From Dipteris shenzhenensis (lineage: Eukaryota > Polypodiophyta > Polypodiopsida > Gleicheniales), in assembly GCA_047967505.1 (NCBI GenBank), contig CM106539.1: 64,000 nucleotides of DNA. The stretch is one strand, 5' to 3'. The notes beneath the pieces are model-generated. The model saw only the letters and a program-made list of their open reading frames with translations, had not been told where the DNA came from and did no database searches. Positions 11,640-22,417 of this stretch are shown piece after piece (the stretch's first letter is position 1; each line of letters begins with the position of its first letter). The position numbers and the translations under genes are program-made.

Positions 11640-12300
11640 TCCCCCCTGGGAGTGATGTGGTGATCAAGAGCTGGCACTGAATGTATAGGGAAGTGCCAAG
11701 CCCTACAAAGGTGATCAATCCACAAAGGAAAGCAAGCCCGAAGCTTTGCGGAAAGCTTCAAACTTCTCACGAGAAAGTGCCTTTGTGAATAGATCGGCAA
11801 GGTTGTCCTGTGTCGGCACATAAACCAAGCTGATCTCTCCTGCTGAGAGTCTCTCCCTAACATAACTGGGTTCCTCGCAACTACCAATGCGCTCTGACTG
11901 TCAGTGTAGATGGTGGTGGCAGTCTCCTGTCCAACACCCAAATCAGCCACACAAGGTGTCTGAGCCAAACACACTCAACCGTAGCTGTGAAGATTGCCCT
12001 GTACTCAGCTTCACAACTGGAAGTGGCCAAAGTAGGTTGCTTCTTGCTCAACCACAATATGCATGAGCTTCCAAGCATGAAGCAAAAACCACCAGTGGAC
12101 ACACGAGTGTCATAGCAACCAGCCCAATCTGAGTCCGAAAAAGCATGCAAATCTGGCAGTAATGTACCCCCCTTGGGATAAAACAACCCAAGATGTATAG
12201 TGCCATATAAATAGCGAAAAATCCGCTTAACTGCCTGCCAATGCTTAGACCCTGGGCTATGCATAAATCTACTCACCTATGAGATTGCAAACTAAATATG
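11640..12300 (-). pseudogene. Copia RNase H region (outer element)
   Basis: Minus-strand frames encode SRFMHSPGSKHWQAVKRIFR, then FSDSDWAGC, STGGFCFMLG and SSCEAEYRA, the standard copia RNase H signature with acidic residues in SDSDWAG and EAEY. A frame change near 11900-11970 leads into QSALVVARNPV with the fragmentary C-terminus. It continues the RT at 17062-17940, from which it is separated by the inner copia insertion. Confidence 0.85.
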
Positions 12301-12315
12301 TGGCATGGTTATGCA

Positions 12316-12421
12316 TGAGAGTGCTCTCAACGGAAGCAAGAACGGAATAAGGAGAGAGAGAGACAGAGAGCCACACAAGTTTTGGTGGGTGCAGAACCAC
12401 CCTAATCTTCTTTTTCATTCA
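12316..12421 (-). mobile_element. 3' LTR of inner copia (106 bp)
   Basis: Same sequence as 16950-17055 apart from one or two substitutions, with the same AG-rich run GGAGAGAGAGAGACAG. It directly abuts the truncated RT frame, which ends at 12423. Confidence 0.8.
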
Positions 12422-12422
12422 T

Positions 12423-13760
12423 TTATAAACCCTGGGACCGAATGAAAGCATCAAACTTCTGATACCATTCTCTAGGTGCTTGCTTAAGACCATAGAGACT
12501 CTTCTTCAGCTTGCAAACTAAATGCTCTTTGCCGTTTTCTTCAAAGCCTTCCGGCTGCACCATGTAAATTTCCTCATGCAAATCCCCATGCAAGAAAGCT
12601 GTCTTGACATCCATCTGCATAAGCTCCATATCCTCTGCTGCCACTAGTCCAAGCATGCATCTAAGTGTGGTCATCTTCACAACTGGAGAGAATATCTCAT
12701 CAAAGTCCACACCCTTCTCTTGCTTGAACCCTTTAGCAACCAAACGGGCCTTGTACCTAGGCACATCATCACTTGTGACCTTCATTTTGTAGACCCATTT
12801 ACATGGCAATGCTTTCTTTCCATGTGGCAAAGAAACCAAGTCCCAAGTCTTATTCTTCATAAGTGAACTCATCTCTGATTGCATAGCATACTCCCACTTG
12901 CGTTGATCCTCACGCATCATAACCTCTTTGTAGCAAGAAGGCTCCCTGCAATCAGTAAGCATCACATAGTCTACCCCTGGAACAAACCTATCAGGCGATC
13001 TAGACACTCTAGATGATCTTCTCAAGGGCATTTCAGCTTCTTGTCCCACTTGCATATCAGCCACATTTGGCTCATCATTTCCACCAATAGATGATCCATC
13101 ATCTACCCTTGATTGTATACCTATGGGAGTACTTGGTTGTACCATTTCTTGCACATTTGGTGCATGGACAGCTTGCTGTCTATCAACATATGCAGGTGGA
13201 TTCACATCCTGGAAAGTGATTCTCCTCATTTCCACATCCCTCATGGGTGCCTTATGCATCTTCTTCTCATTGAAGACCACGTCATGGCTGCGTATGATCT
13301 TCTTTGCTTCTGGATCCCAGAGACGATAGCCCATCTCTCCACTTTCACCATAACCCAGAAAGATGCATTTCCTAGACTTAGGATCTAGCTTCTTTTGAAG
13401 CTCTTTTGGCACATGTGCATATGCCTCACACCCAAATATACGCAAATGAGAGTAAGAGGGCTTCTTGCCACTCCATGCCTCTTCAGGAATACCATCATCC
13501 AAACTCTTACTAGGTGATCTATTGATCACATGCACTGCAGTCTTCATTGCCTCAGCCCAAAAACCACCAGAAAGACTTGCATTGGAAAGCATGCATTGCA
13601 ACCTTTCTTGAATGGTACGGTTCATCTTTTCTGCAACTGGATTTTGCTCTGGAGTACGAGGGGATGTGAGCTCCCTCTTAATCCCACGTGTATCACAGAA
13701 ATGCTGAAAGTCATAAGAGAGATACTCTCCACCATTGTTAGTTCGTAGGCATTTAAGCAT
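12423..13760 (-). pseudogene. Copia integrase core to RT (truncated), inner element
   Basis: An open frame of 445 codons. Integrase residues come first: CLRTNNGGEY, the region around SPRTPEQNPVAEKMNRTIQE with the catalytic Glu, then KSRKCIFLGYGE. RT follows: LPCKWVYKMK, RYKARLVAKGF, DFDEIFSPVVKMTTLR, QMDVKTAFLHGDL and KSLYGLKQAPREWYQKFD. The frame ends at RSQGL next to the LTR, so the YVDD catalytic box and RNase H are deleted. The upstream half of pol is in the same frame, separated by one TAG near 13788 where Trp is expected. Confidence 0.88.
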
Positions 13761-13790
13761 TCTACCTGACTGATTCTCAACTAAGGCCAG

Positions 13791-14873
13791 CTATTTCTGA
13801 AATACCTGGAACACATCACTCTTCCGAGCTATAGCATAAGCCCACACTTTCCTAGTTGCATCATCAATGAATGTCACATAGTATTCAGCCCCGCCTAATG
13901 ACCGTGTAGGCATGGAACCACATACGTCTGAATGCACCAAATCAAGCATTTCAAACTCTTTCTTTCCCCTTATTTTATGGGCTGATTTAGTCTGCTTCCC
14001 ATAGAGACAATGCTCACAAAATTCAAAATCAGAGAAACTCAAATGTGGTACATAACTCAAACGGCATAAGAGTTTCATTCCATTCTGGCTCATGTGCCCC
14101 AACCTGCAATGCCACAAAGAAGTGCTTGGCTGCTCGGTTATTGCAACAACATGATCAAATACCCCTGATACATGTAAGGGATACAAAGTCCCACACTTGG
14201 CACCCCTGGCCAAAAGCATAGAGCCCTTCTGAATTTTCCAACTCTGAAAGCCAAAAGTGGTGTGAAAACCAGCATCATCTAGCTGACCCACTGAAATAAG
14301 ACTCTTGGTCAGCTTAGGCACACGTCTCACATGTTTCAAAACAAATGCAGACCCATTTGCAAAAGAAAACTTTATGTCACCTGCTCCCACTATGTCACAT
14401 GCATAGTCATTTCCAAGATGCACACAACCTGTCTTTCCACTGTCATAAGTGGAGAACCATTCCCTATGGGGAGTAACATGGAATGAAGCACCAGAATCCA
14501 AAATCCAATCTTGGGAATATGCATCATCTGAAGTGGTAAGTAACTCTGCAGATAAACTAGACATGAAGAGAACATCATTGTCACTATCACGTGTGACTGC
14601 ATTGATCTCCTCGATCTTCACTTTTCCTTTATCCTCCCTTGGACTCTCTTCCTTTTGATTTGCACCCCAATTTGCATTCTTTTTCTTATCCTTTTGCTCT
14701 CTTTTCAGCTTGTAGCAATCCTTTTTCATATGGCCCTTCTTGCCACAATGGTAACACTCAATGTTCCGTGCCTTGGATTTGCTACGAGACTTCCCTCTTT
14801 CTTGGGACTTCCCCCTGAATTGTGATCTGCCCCTTTGCACATTTAAGGCTGCATCCTGCTTGTTGCCATCCAT
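13791..14873 (-). pseudogene. Copia gag zinc knuckle, protease, pre-integrase and integrase N-half, inner element
   Basis: An open frame of 360 codons. In order: CCHC zinc knuckle CYHCGKKGHMKKDC (residues about 40-53), protease WILDSGASFHVT with the catalytic Asp (about 126-137), the pre-integrase motif LWHCRLGHMS with CEHCLYGKQ, and integrase start LDLVHSDVCG and YVTFIDDATRK. It is followed in frame by the 445-codon piece after a single stop. In an intact element these would be one gag-pol polyprotein. Confidence 0.88.
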
Positions 14874-15532
14874 AGACTTTCATCTAATCTCCTCGGCCAA
14901 CAAGCTACCCACAACATCATCAAATTTAGTACTCCACCAGGTGCAGAGTTACTGACAGCTGTACGGAAGGTATCCCATGAGGATGGCAATGAACATAAGA
15001 GAAATATTACCTTAGTCTCCGCATCAAAATTCATTTTCTGAGCCTGAAGTTGGCTGAAGTTGGCTGAAAATAATATTGAATTCATTTTCTGAGCCTGAAG
15101 TTGGCTGAAAATAATATTGAATTCATTCAAATGAGAAGCAATGGAAACCCCTTCCTTCATCTGCAGCTCAAACAACCTCTTCATGAGGTAAACTTTATTA
15201 GAGGCAGTTTCGTTCTCATAAGTGGCACACAGTTTCTTCCACAAATCTTGCGTAGTCTGCTCATTTACTACTGTGAAATAAACTGACTCTGCAAGATGAA
15301 GTCTAATAGTAGACTTTGCTAATGCATCCAACTCATTCCAATCATCCTCAGACATATTTGCAGACTTAGCTTCAATCCCTGCCAAGGGTTTAATCTGCTT
15401 CTTTTGAATAAGCACATCCCTTATTTGTTCTTTCCACAAAGAAAAGTTTGTCCCATCAAACTTTTTAATGCTGAAAAACTCCTTTTCAGACGTGGAAAAG
15501 GATGCCATGATGCAAATGAAACAAAATCCCAA
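14843..15532 (-). pseudogene. Copia gag N-terminal part, inner element
   Basis: The frame includes MASFSTSEKEFFSIKKFDGT, FSLWKEQIRDVLIQKK and LWKKLCATYENETASNKVYL, typical of the copia gag domain. The likely start is the Met of MASFST at about 15507; the upstream residues of the open frame are leader. A 45-bp tandem duplication at about 15030-15120 repeats FSQLQAQKMN in frame. Past LPSSWDTFRTAVSNSAPGG the frame shifts, and an in-frame stop in the alternative frame separates gag from pol. Confidence 0.85.
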
Positions 15533-16935
15533 ATGCTAGTGCCTCAAGAGAGAATCACACCAAATACCAGGTGCACCCAAATGTGTATGCCACAATAGAC
15601 TGAAATATCACAAAAAACTCAAAGCTCAAAGCATCAAAAGATGCATCTGACTCATGTGCATATACTATGCATCCATATGAGCAAATCTGGCCCAAAAGAA
15701 AATGCCAATAAGTGCCAAATGACTCGAGCATAAACACCGTCCACTGGCATATGCATCAATTATATCTCATCCAAGAGAGCATAGCACTATCAGTGCATCA
15801 CCAACAATGTGTCAAAGCTGTCCCTCAGCATAAAATAGCATCCATGTGCAAAGCGTCCATAAAAAATAGCATCCCACAAGGCAATTTGGGCCTATCAACG
15901 CATCCAACAAGGACCGCAATGCATCCAAATGGCCTATAAATCATCCATTGCAACCCAATGCATACCACGAATGAGCGCACACTGCTCAAACTGCAACCAG
16001 AGTGATCTGCATAAGGTATGCTCAAGAAATCATAGTCCCACGGTAATGAGCGCTACTGAAAATAGAACCTGAGATGCTTCAAAACATGGGCGCCATTGCA
16101 TAATCGGACTCAGCAAGAAAATCTGCAAATATCTCTCTTCTGCCAGAACTCCAAAATCCCAACCGATGAGTGAGAAATGGGAGTCAACACTTATCCACTG
16201 CCATGTGGCATAAATCTAAGGTTTCAAAACCTTAGAATGAAAAATGCATAGTTCAGAGAGACGAAATCGAATACACAGAGATTTATGACTCTGAAAATCC
16301 TCCACCGAATCACGCAAGAACTGATAGGTAGGGGTTTTTGGGCGTCCGAAACGCAATGGGACAGACGGGTTTGGAAACCGTGGTCTCAATCACTGGGTCC
16401 AACACACGGACTGAAAAACGTTTTTGAAAACAGAGCTATTTGTAAACTCCACCGGAGTGCGAATGATGAGCAACATAGAAGTTTTAGGACCTCCTGAGTC
16501 CACCGAAACTGACAGATCTGCAAATGGTTGCTCCAAACTTGAGTTCCAACACCCGGGCAAAAAACGCAGGAACTGACACAGTGAGTCAGAAATCCACTGA
16601 AATGATCCCAGATTCAAGAATGAAGGTGTTTCCAAGCTCCTGAAGTAATGTGGACACCAAAAGCAAGCAATAGTTGCATCTACAAGTCAATACGGAGTCT
16701 CTGTCATCGAACGGAACAGGGAAAAGCTCAAAAAACGACTTTTTATTTGAAAGCTCTTAACAGGCTCTCAAAACCACTTCGCAAAGCCAAAGTAACTTTT
16801 CCAAAGGTTCCTCCAAGGTCTCTGCACACTCGGATGCAAGTAAAGTCACCCACAAAGCTTTCCACAAAGCTTCTCCTTCCTCCCACAGAGCTACTGAGCT
16901 TCAAGCATTCACGCACGCTTAGCTAGATCACCCGG
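15510..16935 (-). other. Untranslated leader of inner copia element
   Basis: About 1.4 kb between primer site and gag with no convincing ORF. Long leaders of this kind are common in plant copia elements. Confidence 0.6.
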
Positions 16936-16947
16936 GCTCTGATACCA
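16936..16947 (-). promoter_or_regulatory. Primer binding site, initiator tRNA-Met
   Basis: The minus strand reads TGGTATCAGAGC two bases inside the 5' LTR end, complementary to the 3' end of plant initiator tRNA-Met, which primes minus-strand DNA synthesis. Confidence 0.9.
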
Positions 16948-16949
16948 GT

Positions 16950-17055
16950 TGAGAGTGCTCTCAACGGAAGCAAGAACGGAAGAAGGAGAGAGAGAGACAG
17001 AGAGCCACACAAGTTTTGGTGGGTGCAGAACCACCCTAATCTTCTTTTTCATTCA
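16950..17055 (-). mobile_element. 5' LTR of inner copia (106 bp)
   Basis: Partner of 12316-12421. 106 bp is very short for an element with a gag-pol body and is in the size range of TRIM LTRs. No TATA box is obvious, apart from TATAAATG at its outer edge on the minus strand. Confidence 0.8.
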
Positions 17056-17061
17056 TTTATA

Positions 17062-17940
17062 TGTGTGTTTGAGTATTGTACATAACCGAGGTTAAGGCAC
17101 AGTGACCTTTAACCCCCACAATGCATACATAAATGAGACATCCAACACTTTGCTGATAGAGAGTGACATCAAAGTGATCTCCAGCATCATGAAGACTTAA
17201 TTTCAAACCTGTCTCCATTGGAGTAGCAATAGGCTTGCTGTCCTCGAGGCCAAATCTCCTCAACAATGTCTCTACATACTTTGTCTGACACAAAGCAATC
17301 CCTTCAACACATTGTTTGAATTGAATGCCCAAGTAGTGATGTAAAGGTCCCAAGTCTGACATCTCAAAAGAGGCATTCAAATCAGCCTTAAAATCAGCAA
17401 TATGCAACTCATTAGGACCAGTGAGCAGCATGTCATCAACATATAGAACAATGATCAGAAATACAGCACCCGCATGTTTGACATACAAGGTGCTTTCAGT
17501 TGGACTGTTTTGAAAACCAAGTGCAGTCAAATAGGCATGTATCTTTTCATACAAAGCACGAGGTGCTTGTTTTAAACCATACAAAGCCTTTTTCATCCTG
17601 CACACTTTGTTTTCTTTCCCTTTCTGCACAAAACCACGAGGCTGCATTACATAGACTTGTTCATGCAAATCCCCATTCAAGAATGCAATTTTAATGTCCA
17701 ACTGATGTACATTCCAACCATTGTAAGCTGTAATAGCACAGATGCTATGAATGGTAGTCATACAACAAGTGGGAGCAAAGGTCTCCTCAAAGTCAATGCC
17801 CTTTTCCTGAGCATACCCCTTTGCAACAAGCCTAGCCTTGTAGCGATCAATGCTACCATCAGGCTTGCGTTTTAACTTAAAAACCCACTTGGTACCAATG
17901 GCCTTTTTACCAATAGGCAAATCAACTAAAGATCATGTTC
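17062..17940 (-). pseudogene. Copia reverse transcriptase (outer element)
   Basis: The minus-strand frame encodes IGTKWVFKLKRKPDGS, RYKARLVAKGYAQEKGIDFE, NVHQLDIKIAFLNGDLHEQV, KALYGLKQAPRALY, the catalytic box VLYVDDMLLTG, and SFEMSDLGPLHHYLGIQF. The frame ends in unrelated residues after GCLIYVC, where sequence bordering the inner element begins. Missing downstream RT and RNase H are at 11640-12300. Confidence 0.88.
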
Positions 17941-17946
17941 TATTCT

Positions 17947-19100
17947 TCATAATAGCATCAAACTCTGTTTGCATAGCAACACACCAATTTTCTGATTTCT
18001 GTGCTTCATCAAATGTAACAGGCTCATCATCATCACAGAGACTAGAAATAGCCAAAGCATAACAATCCGATGCATAAGAAGTATGCAGAGAACTAGAACG
18101 AGTACGCTAGACAACGGTGCATCCAATTTACTGTCATGCAATGTTTGCACCAACCATTTAGGCATGTTTCTAGCCTCCTCATTTTCAGCCCTCTCTTCAT
18201 ACAGTACGTCATGTACATCTGCATTAGCAATAGGCTGATCTATAACCTCATTTGAGACCTGTAAAGGTTGATTTTGTACCTCATGATGCTCCACATGTGA
18301 TGGAACACCACCAAAGAGAGGCGACAAACTGTCATATATGTCACGTGAGCTGATTTTTGAATCTTTGGTACATGAAAGAAATGGCTGAACAGCATCTTCC
18401 ACAAACACTACATCTCGGCTAACCAAAATACGTTTTGTTTGTGGGTGATATAACCTGTAACCCTTACTTTCAGAATTGTAACCAATAAAGATGCATTTGA
18501 TAGCCTTATCATCCAATTTTTTGCGATGTTGCTGAGGCACTAATGCATAGGCCAGGCAACCAAAAACACACAGATGAGCAACAGATGGCTTTGTACCATG
18601 CGAAGCTTCATATGGAGTGATAGACTGCAAAGCTTTAGTGGGACACCTGTTCAGTACATAAGTGGCACACATAACAGCCTCAAGCCAAAAACCATGAGGT
18701 AATGCTTGGCTCTTGACCATACATCTTGCCATTTCCATGAGAGACTTGTTTTTTCTCTCAGCTACACCACTTTGCTGTGGTGTATAAGGCACTGTACACT
18801 GGTGTTTTATCCCACGTTCTGCCAGAAATGCATCAAACCGTTTTGTCCACTTTACATCCTGACAAATTTTTAGCCATAGATACAAACTATTTGAAGCACA
18901 AGAACACTTCGGACTTCATTTTCAAAGGATATACCCATGCATGCCTGGAGTAATCATCAATGAAAGTCACAAAGTACAGGTAATGCCCAAAAGATGGTGT
19001 TTGCATTGGACCACAAACATCACTGTGTATGAGCTGCAATTTGCATGTAGCTCTCACTGAACCATCCTTTCAAAAGGAAGAATGCTGCATTTTACCCAAT
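17947..19100 (-). pseudogene. Copia integrase (outer element)
   Basis: The 312-codon frame at 17947-18885 contains KRFDAFLAERGIKHQCTVPY, TPQQSGVAERKNKSLMEMAR with the catalytic Glu, GFWLEAVMCATYVLNRCPTK, and KAIKCIFIGYNSESKGYRLY. The upstream core, HSDVCGPMQTPS and VTFIDDYSRHAW, lies at about 18930-19045 in another frame. At least one frameshift near 18890 breaks the gene. Confidence 0.85.
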
Positions 19101-19440
19101 ATGCAGCCCTCACATACATGTGTAAGGTAGGCAATGAAGACACCATATCATATTTCTGTAGACGCAATAGACTACCAAAATTTAGATGACCAAAGCGTGC
19201 ATGCCAAAGTTTTGCATCTGAAACAACTTTCAAGTCTGATACCGTACATGCTGCATCTTCCACACAATTCACACAAGCATCTAGCTTGTAAAGCCCATGG
19301 CTTAAAGAACCAAATGCCACAATTGTATCACCAGAACTGAGATCATGAACTGTACACCTGTCATCCACAAATTTGACAATCAAGCCAAATCTGGTAAGTC
19401 CCTTCACTTCTGTTGAGAGAAAATTTTCATCCATATTTCC
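19054..19440 (-). pseudogene. Copia pre-integrase segment (outer element), truncated upstream
   Basis: It encodes LTRFGLIVKFVDDRCTVHD, then LSHGLYKLD and LWHARFGHLNFGSLLRLQK, the GAG-pre-integrase domain. Protease and gag would lie upstream, but similarity stops at about 19440, and the remaining residues to 19545 look unrelated. This is taken as the truncation point of the outer element. Confidence 0.75.
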
Positions 19441-20390
19441 GTTCATTGCTTGAGTGCTTATAATAGTTTCTTGTGAAAGCGAGAGAGAGATCCTTGCTAT
19501 GAATTCTACTTTGAAAGAGAGCGTCATTGAAAGCTTAGTATTCATTGAGAGAGAGGTAGATTAAATAGAGATCTCTGAGAGAGAGATAGGTGGGAGGATC
19601 CAAAAGAAGCTACTCCAAACGTGCACTCCCAGCTCTCGGGCTTCTTCAAAGGCTACTACAGGTGCATCTACTCCATCGACATCTAAGGCCCTCCAGTGAT
19701 TAGGAGCTTCGATGTGGCTGGCTGACCACCGGCTCTGCAACGAGCCTCTACATACAAGCGCAACTAAGCTTCTCCAACGTGCCTCGCCATAGTTAAACGT
19801 AGCCAAGGTTGTTTTTGGAGAAGGCCCAACTCTCGACCGGGTTGCTCTTGCTTTGCTGCCGCTAGCCAAATTTGAGGTCGTAGAGGCCGAGCCAATCCTT
19901 CTACTCGAAGCTTCTAACGCTCCAGCCGTAGCTCACCCAGCCACGACAGCAAAGCCGACAAAAACTCCAGCGCTACCGAATCCAAAGCAGCTCTTCATCA
20001 ACAAAGAGCTCCCTACAAGCACAGCACATGGCATCGGGCTTAGCCTCTTGCTCCACACAGCAAGCTCCTTCACTACAGCTTCTACTATGAGCCACTGGCG
20101 CTCCAAGAGCCCGCAGCCTCCAACTACGAGCCAAAGCTCGACGGCCAGCATCGGCAACGGCGGATTAGTGCCAGCCAACTCTATCAACGGGCTCATCGTG
20201 GTTGTCAACAGAGAAAGCAACGCTGAGGACATCTTTGGTGTGGCCAACGAAGCGACGCTCCATCTTCAAAACACGAATGCTCACAGCTCCAACTGCGTCT
20301 GCAAACCAATGTAGAGGAGCACAAACGCCTCGAAAACAGCTCCAACGACTCCTACGGCCAGCCATCTACCACAACGGGAGAGACAACGAC
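19441..20390. other. GC-rich filler segment between two copia elements, host-gene fragment inside
   Basis: About 950 bp, clearly richer in G+C than the flanking elements, with overlapping open frames on both strands and no retroelement motif. The only recognisable part is the RACK1 piece at 20201-20257 on the minus strand. The rest may be further captured host DNA or a leader, and no function is proposed for its ORFs. Confidence 0.45.
20201..20257 (-). pseudogene. RACK1 (WD40) gene fragment
   Basis: The minus strand encodes RRFVGHTKDVLSVAFSVDN without a gap, a 19-residue stretch that matches, from memory, the third WD repeat of plant RACK1/GBLP, a ribosome-associated scaffold. Flanking residues (SIRVLKME upstream, HDEPVDRV downstream) do not continue RACK1. 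This is therefore a short captured fragment rather than a gene. It could be part of an exon lifted by a transposon or by filler-DNA repair. Confidence 0.7.
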
Positions 20391-20394
20391 GAAA

Positions 20395-21622
20395 TGACGG
20401 AACACAACTACAAAGTCATCTTCGACGGTGATGAATGCACTATCAGAGACAAATCCAAAAGAGGTCAGCTAGTAGCAAAAGGTGTCAAGGAAGGACGCTT
20501 ATACAGGATGCTAGCTACAGTACCAGATAAGCATGCCATGTCAGCTCAAATGCAACAGATGCCACTATCTGCAAAATGGCACAAGAGATATGGTCATGTC
20601 AACTTCAAGTACTTGTTAGATCTCAGGAATCAGAATATGGCAATTGGGATTCCGAAGCTACAGTTTCTTGGAAAGGTTTGTGAAGCATGCTGCTTCGGCA
20701 AACAAAAGCGAACCAACTTTGTCAGAAGTACCTCTTGTGCACGAGGTATTCTTGATTTGATTCATACAGATGTATGGGGTTATGCCCAGACCCGCAGCAT
20801 CAATGGTTCACTTTATTACTTGACCTTCATCGACGACTACAGCAGATATTGTTGGGTCTACTTTCTGAAAGAGAAATCTAAAGTGTTTGCCAGGTTTCAA
20901 GAATTCAAAGCCATGGTAGAAAACCAAACAGGCAGAAAGATCAAGGTCATGAGATCAGACAGAGGAGGTGAATACATGTCTTCAGCATTCATGAACTTTT
21001 GCAAAAATCACGGCATTCGAAGACAATTCACATGTGCAGATACTCCTCAGCAAAATGCAAGAGCTGAAAGGAAGAATGGGACTTTAGCAGACAGTGCTAG
21101 AGCAATGCTTAGTGAAAAGCATCTTCTGAATCAGTATTGGGCAGAAGCAATAGCTACAACTAACTACTTGCTTAATCGGCTTCCTACCAAACCGATACAA
21201 GGTATGACTCCTTATGAAGCATTCACTGGACACAAGCCACGCATTGGGCATCTCCGCATATTTGGTTGCATAGCATATGCCCACATACATGATGATCATC
21301 GCAGGAAATTGAATGCGAAGTCACGCAAATGCATCATGGTTGGCTACAGTGAAGAAAGCAAAACATACAAATTGTATGATCCCATCAACCGCAAAGTCAT
21401 TATCTCCAGAGATGTAATCTTTGATAAGGAATCAGAATGGAAAACCTCACCTACACAGGAGATAGAGGCATCGACTTCACAGTCATCTACAGAACAGGTT
21501 GATGAAGAAGAGCAAGAATTGCTAGCAACACCCAAGCAGCGCCACAGCAGCTCAGATGGTCTACTAGGGAAAGTAGACCACCAGCCAGATTAACATATGC
21601 TCAGAAAGGCAAAGCAATTCAG
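20395..21622 (+). pseudogene. Copia pre-integrase and integrase, third copia element
   Basis: The open frame (20202-21593) becomes copia-like at about 20395: VIFDGDECTIRDKSKRGQLV, then WHKRYGHVNFKYLLDLRN and CEACCFGKQKRTNF. The integrase core follows with LDLIHTDVWGYAQTRS, YLTFIDDYSRYCWVYFLKEK, KVMRSDRGGEYMS and TPQQNARAERKNGTLADSAR, giving D, D and E, then KSRKCIMVGYSEESKTYKLY. After 21590 it still reads as the linker to RT (ARLTYAQKGKAIQ), then breaks at 21623, where the sequence turns over. No stop occurs inside the domain, so it is younger than its neighbours. Confidence 0.9.
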
Positions 21623-22417
21623 CTGACTCATGAATGTGCTATCTGAATCTCTCCAGAACTCAATTCCAAGACAATAGTGCATAAGTCCAAGATCTTTCAT
21701 GTCGAACTCTGCAGATAAGTCTTGTTTTAATTTTCTGATGAAGCTATCCTTGCTTCCTGTCACAATCAGATCATCTACGTACAAAAGTGCAATAGTAATA
21801 TCTTCCCCTTGAACTTTGTAGTAGAGAGTATGATCTGCATTGGACTTCATGTATCCCAGATCAGCAAAATACTTATCAATTCTGCTGTACCAACTTCTGG
21901 GTGCTTGCTTTAAGCCATAGAGACTTTTCTTGAGATGGCAAACCTTGTTCTCCTTTCTTGGTTCAACATAACCGGCTGGTTGTTGCATGTAGACTTCCTC
22001 GTCTAGATAACCATTGAGAAATGCATTCTTGACATCTAGGTGATACGCATTCCATTTACTGAGTGTTGCTAGTGATATCAAGAACCGTATGGAATCCATC
22101 TTTGCTACTGGAGCATAAGTCTCATCATAATCTTGGCCATATTGCTGTGCAAATCCTTTTGCAACTAATCTGGCTTTGTATCTCTGAATACTGCCATCTA
22201 GATTGTACTTCACTTTGTATACCCATTTGTTGGCTATGGCCTTCTTTCCTGGTGGAAGGTCGCATAATTCCCAAGCGTTATTTTTATACAAAGCATCCAT
22301 TTCTTCATTCATAGCAGTTTGCCATTCTGGCTTGTCTACTGCGTCTTCGAAGTACACTGGCTCTTCTCTAGCCATGATGGTAGTCATAAGAGCATAGTTG
22401 GTGGTTTCTATTCCCAT
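21623..22417 (-). pseudogene. Copia reverse transcriptase, inverted relative to its integrase
   Basis: The minus-strand frame encodes EPVYFEDAVDKPEWQTAMNE, KWVYKVKYNLDGSIQRYKAR, AYHLDVKNAFLNGYLDEE, KSLYGLKQAPRSWYSRID, the catalytic LLYVDDLIVTGS, and MKDLGLMHYCLGIEFWRDSD. It ends at FMSQ, where copia RTs continue with a KYA-like motif; the junction is at about 21623 in a CAGCTG hexamer. Domain boundaries suggest it is the missing downstream half of the integrase on the other strand, flipped. RNase H and the 3' LTR are absent here. Confidence 0.88.

Larger units (their letters stand above)
12316..17055 (-). mobile_element. Inner Ty1/copia element with 106-bp LTRs, about 4.7 kb
   Basis: Two near-identical 106-bp repeats (12316-12421 and 16950-17055), beginning TGAGAGTGCTCTC and ending TTCATTCA on the plus strand, flank a minus-strand copia body. 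The 5' LTR (right) is followed by the initiator-Met primer site at 16936-16947. The body has leader, gag and pol, but pol stops abruptly against the 3' LTR before the YVDD box and RNase H. No clear 5-bp target duplication was found. The element sits inside pol of the outer copia element. Confidence 0.85.
11423..19440 (-). mobile_element. Outer Ty1/copia element, 5'-truncated and interrupted
   Basis: It reads on the minus strand. The 3' LTR is 11423-11637. RNase H and RT remnants lie on both sides of a second copia element at 12316-17055, and integrase and pre-integrase segments lie at 17947-19440. Gag, protease and the 5' LTR are missing beyond about 19440. RT sequence stops near 17160 (GCLIYVC) and picks up again left of the insert at about 12300 (PHI-FAIS-VSRFMH), so the inner element landed inside pol. 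Several stops make it inactive. Confidence 0.85.

Noticed and set aside
11597-11974. Separate 125-codon minus-strand gene
   Set aside because: It is the frame-shifted tail of the copia RNase H region running into the 3' LTR.
19853-20314. 153-codon Ala/Ser/Thr-rich plus-strand ORF as a host gene
   Set aside because: Several overlapping frames on both strands are open because of GC content, and the only recognisable coding match is RACK1 on the opposite strand.
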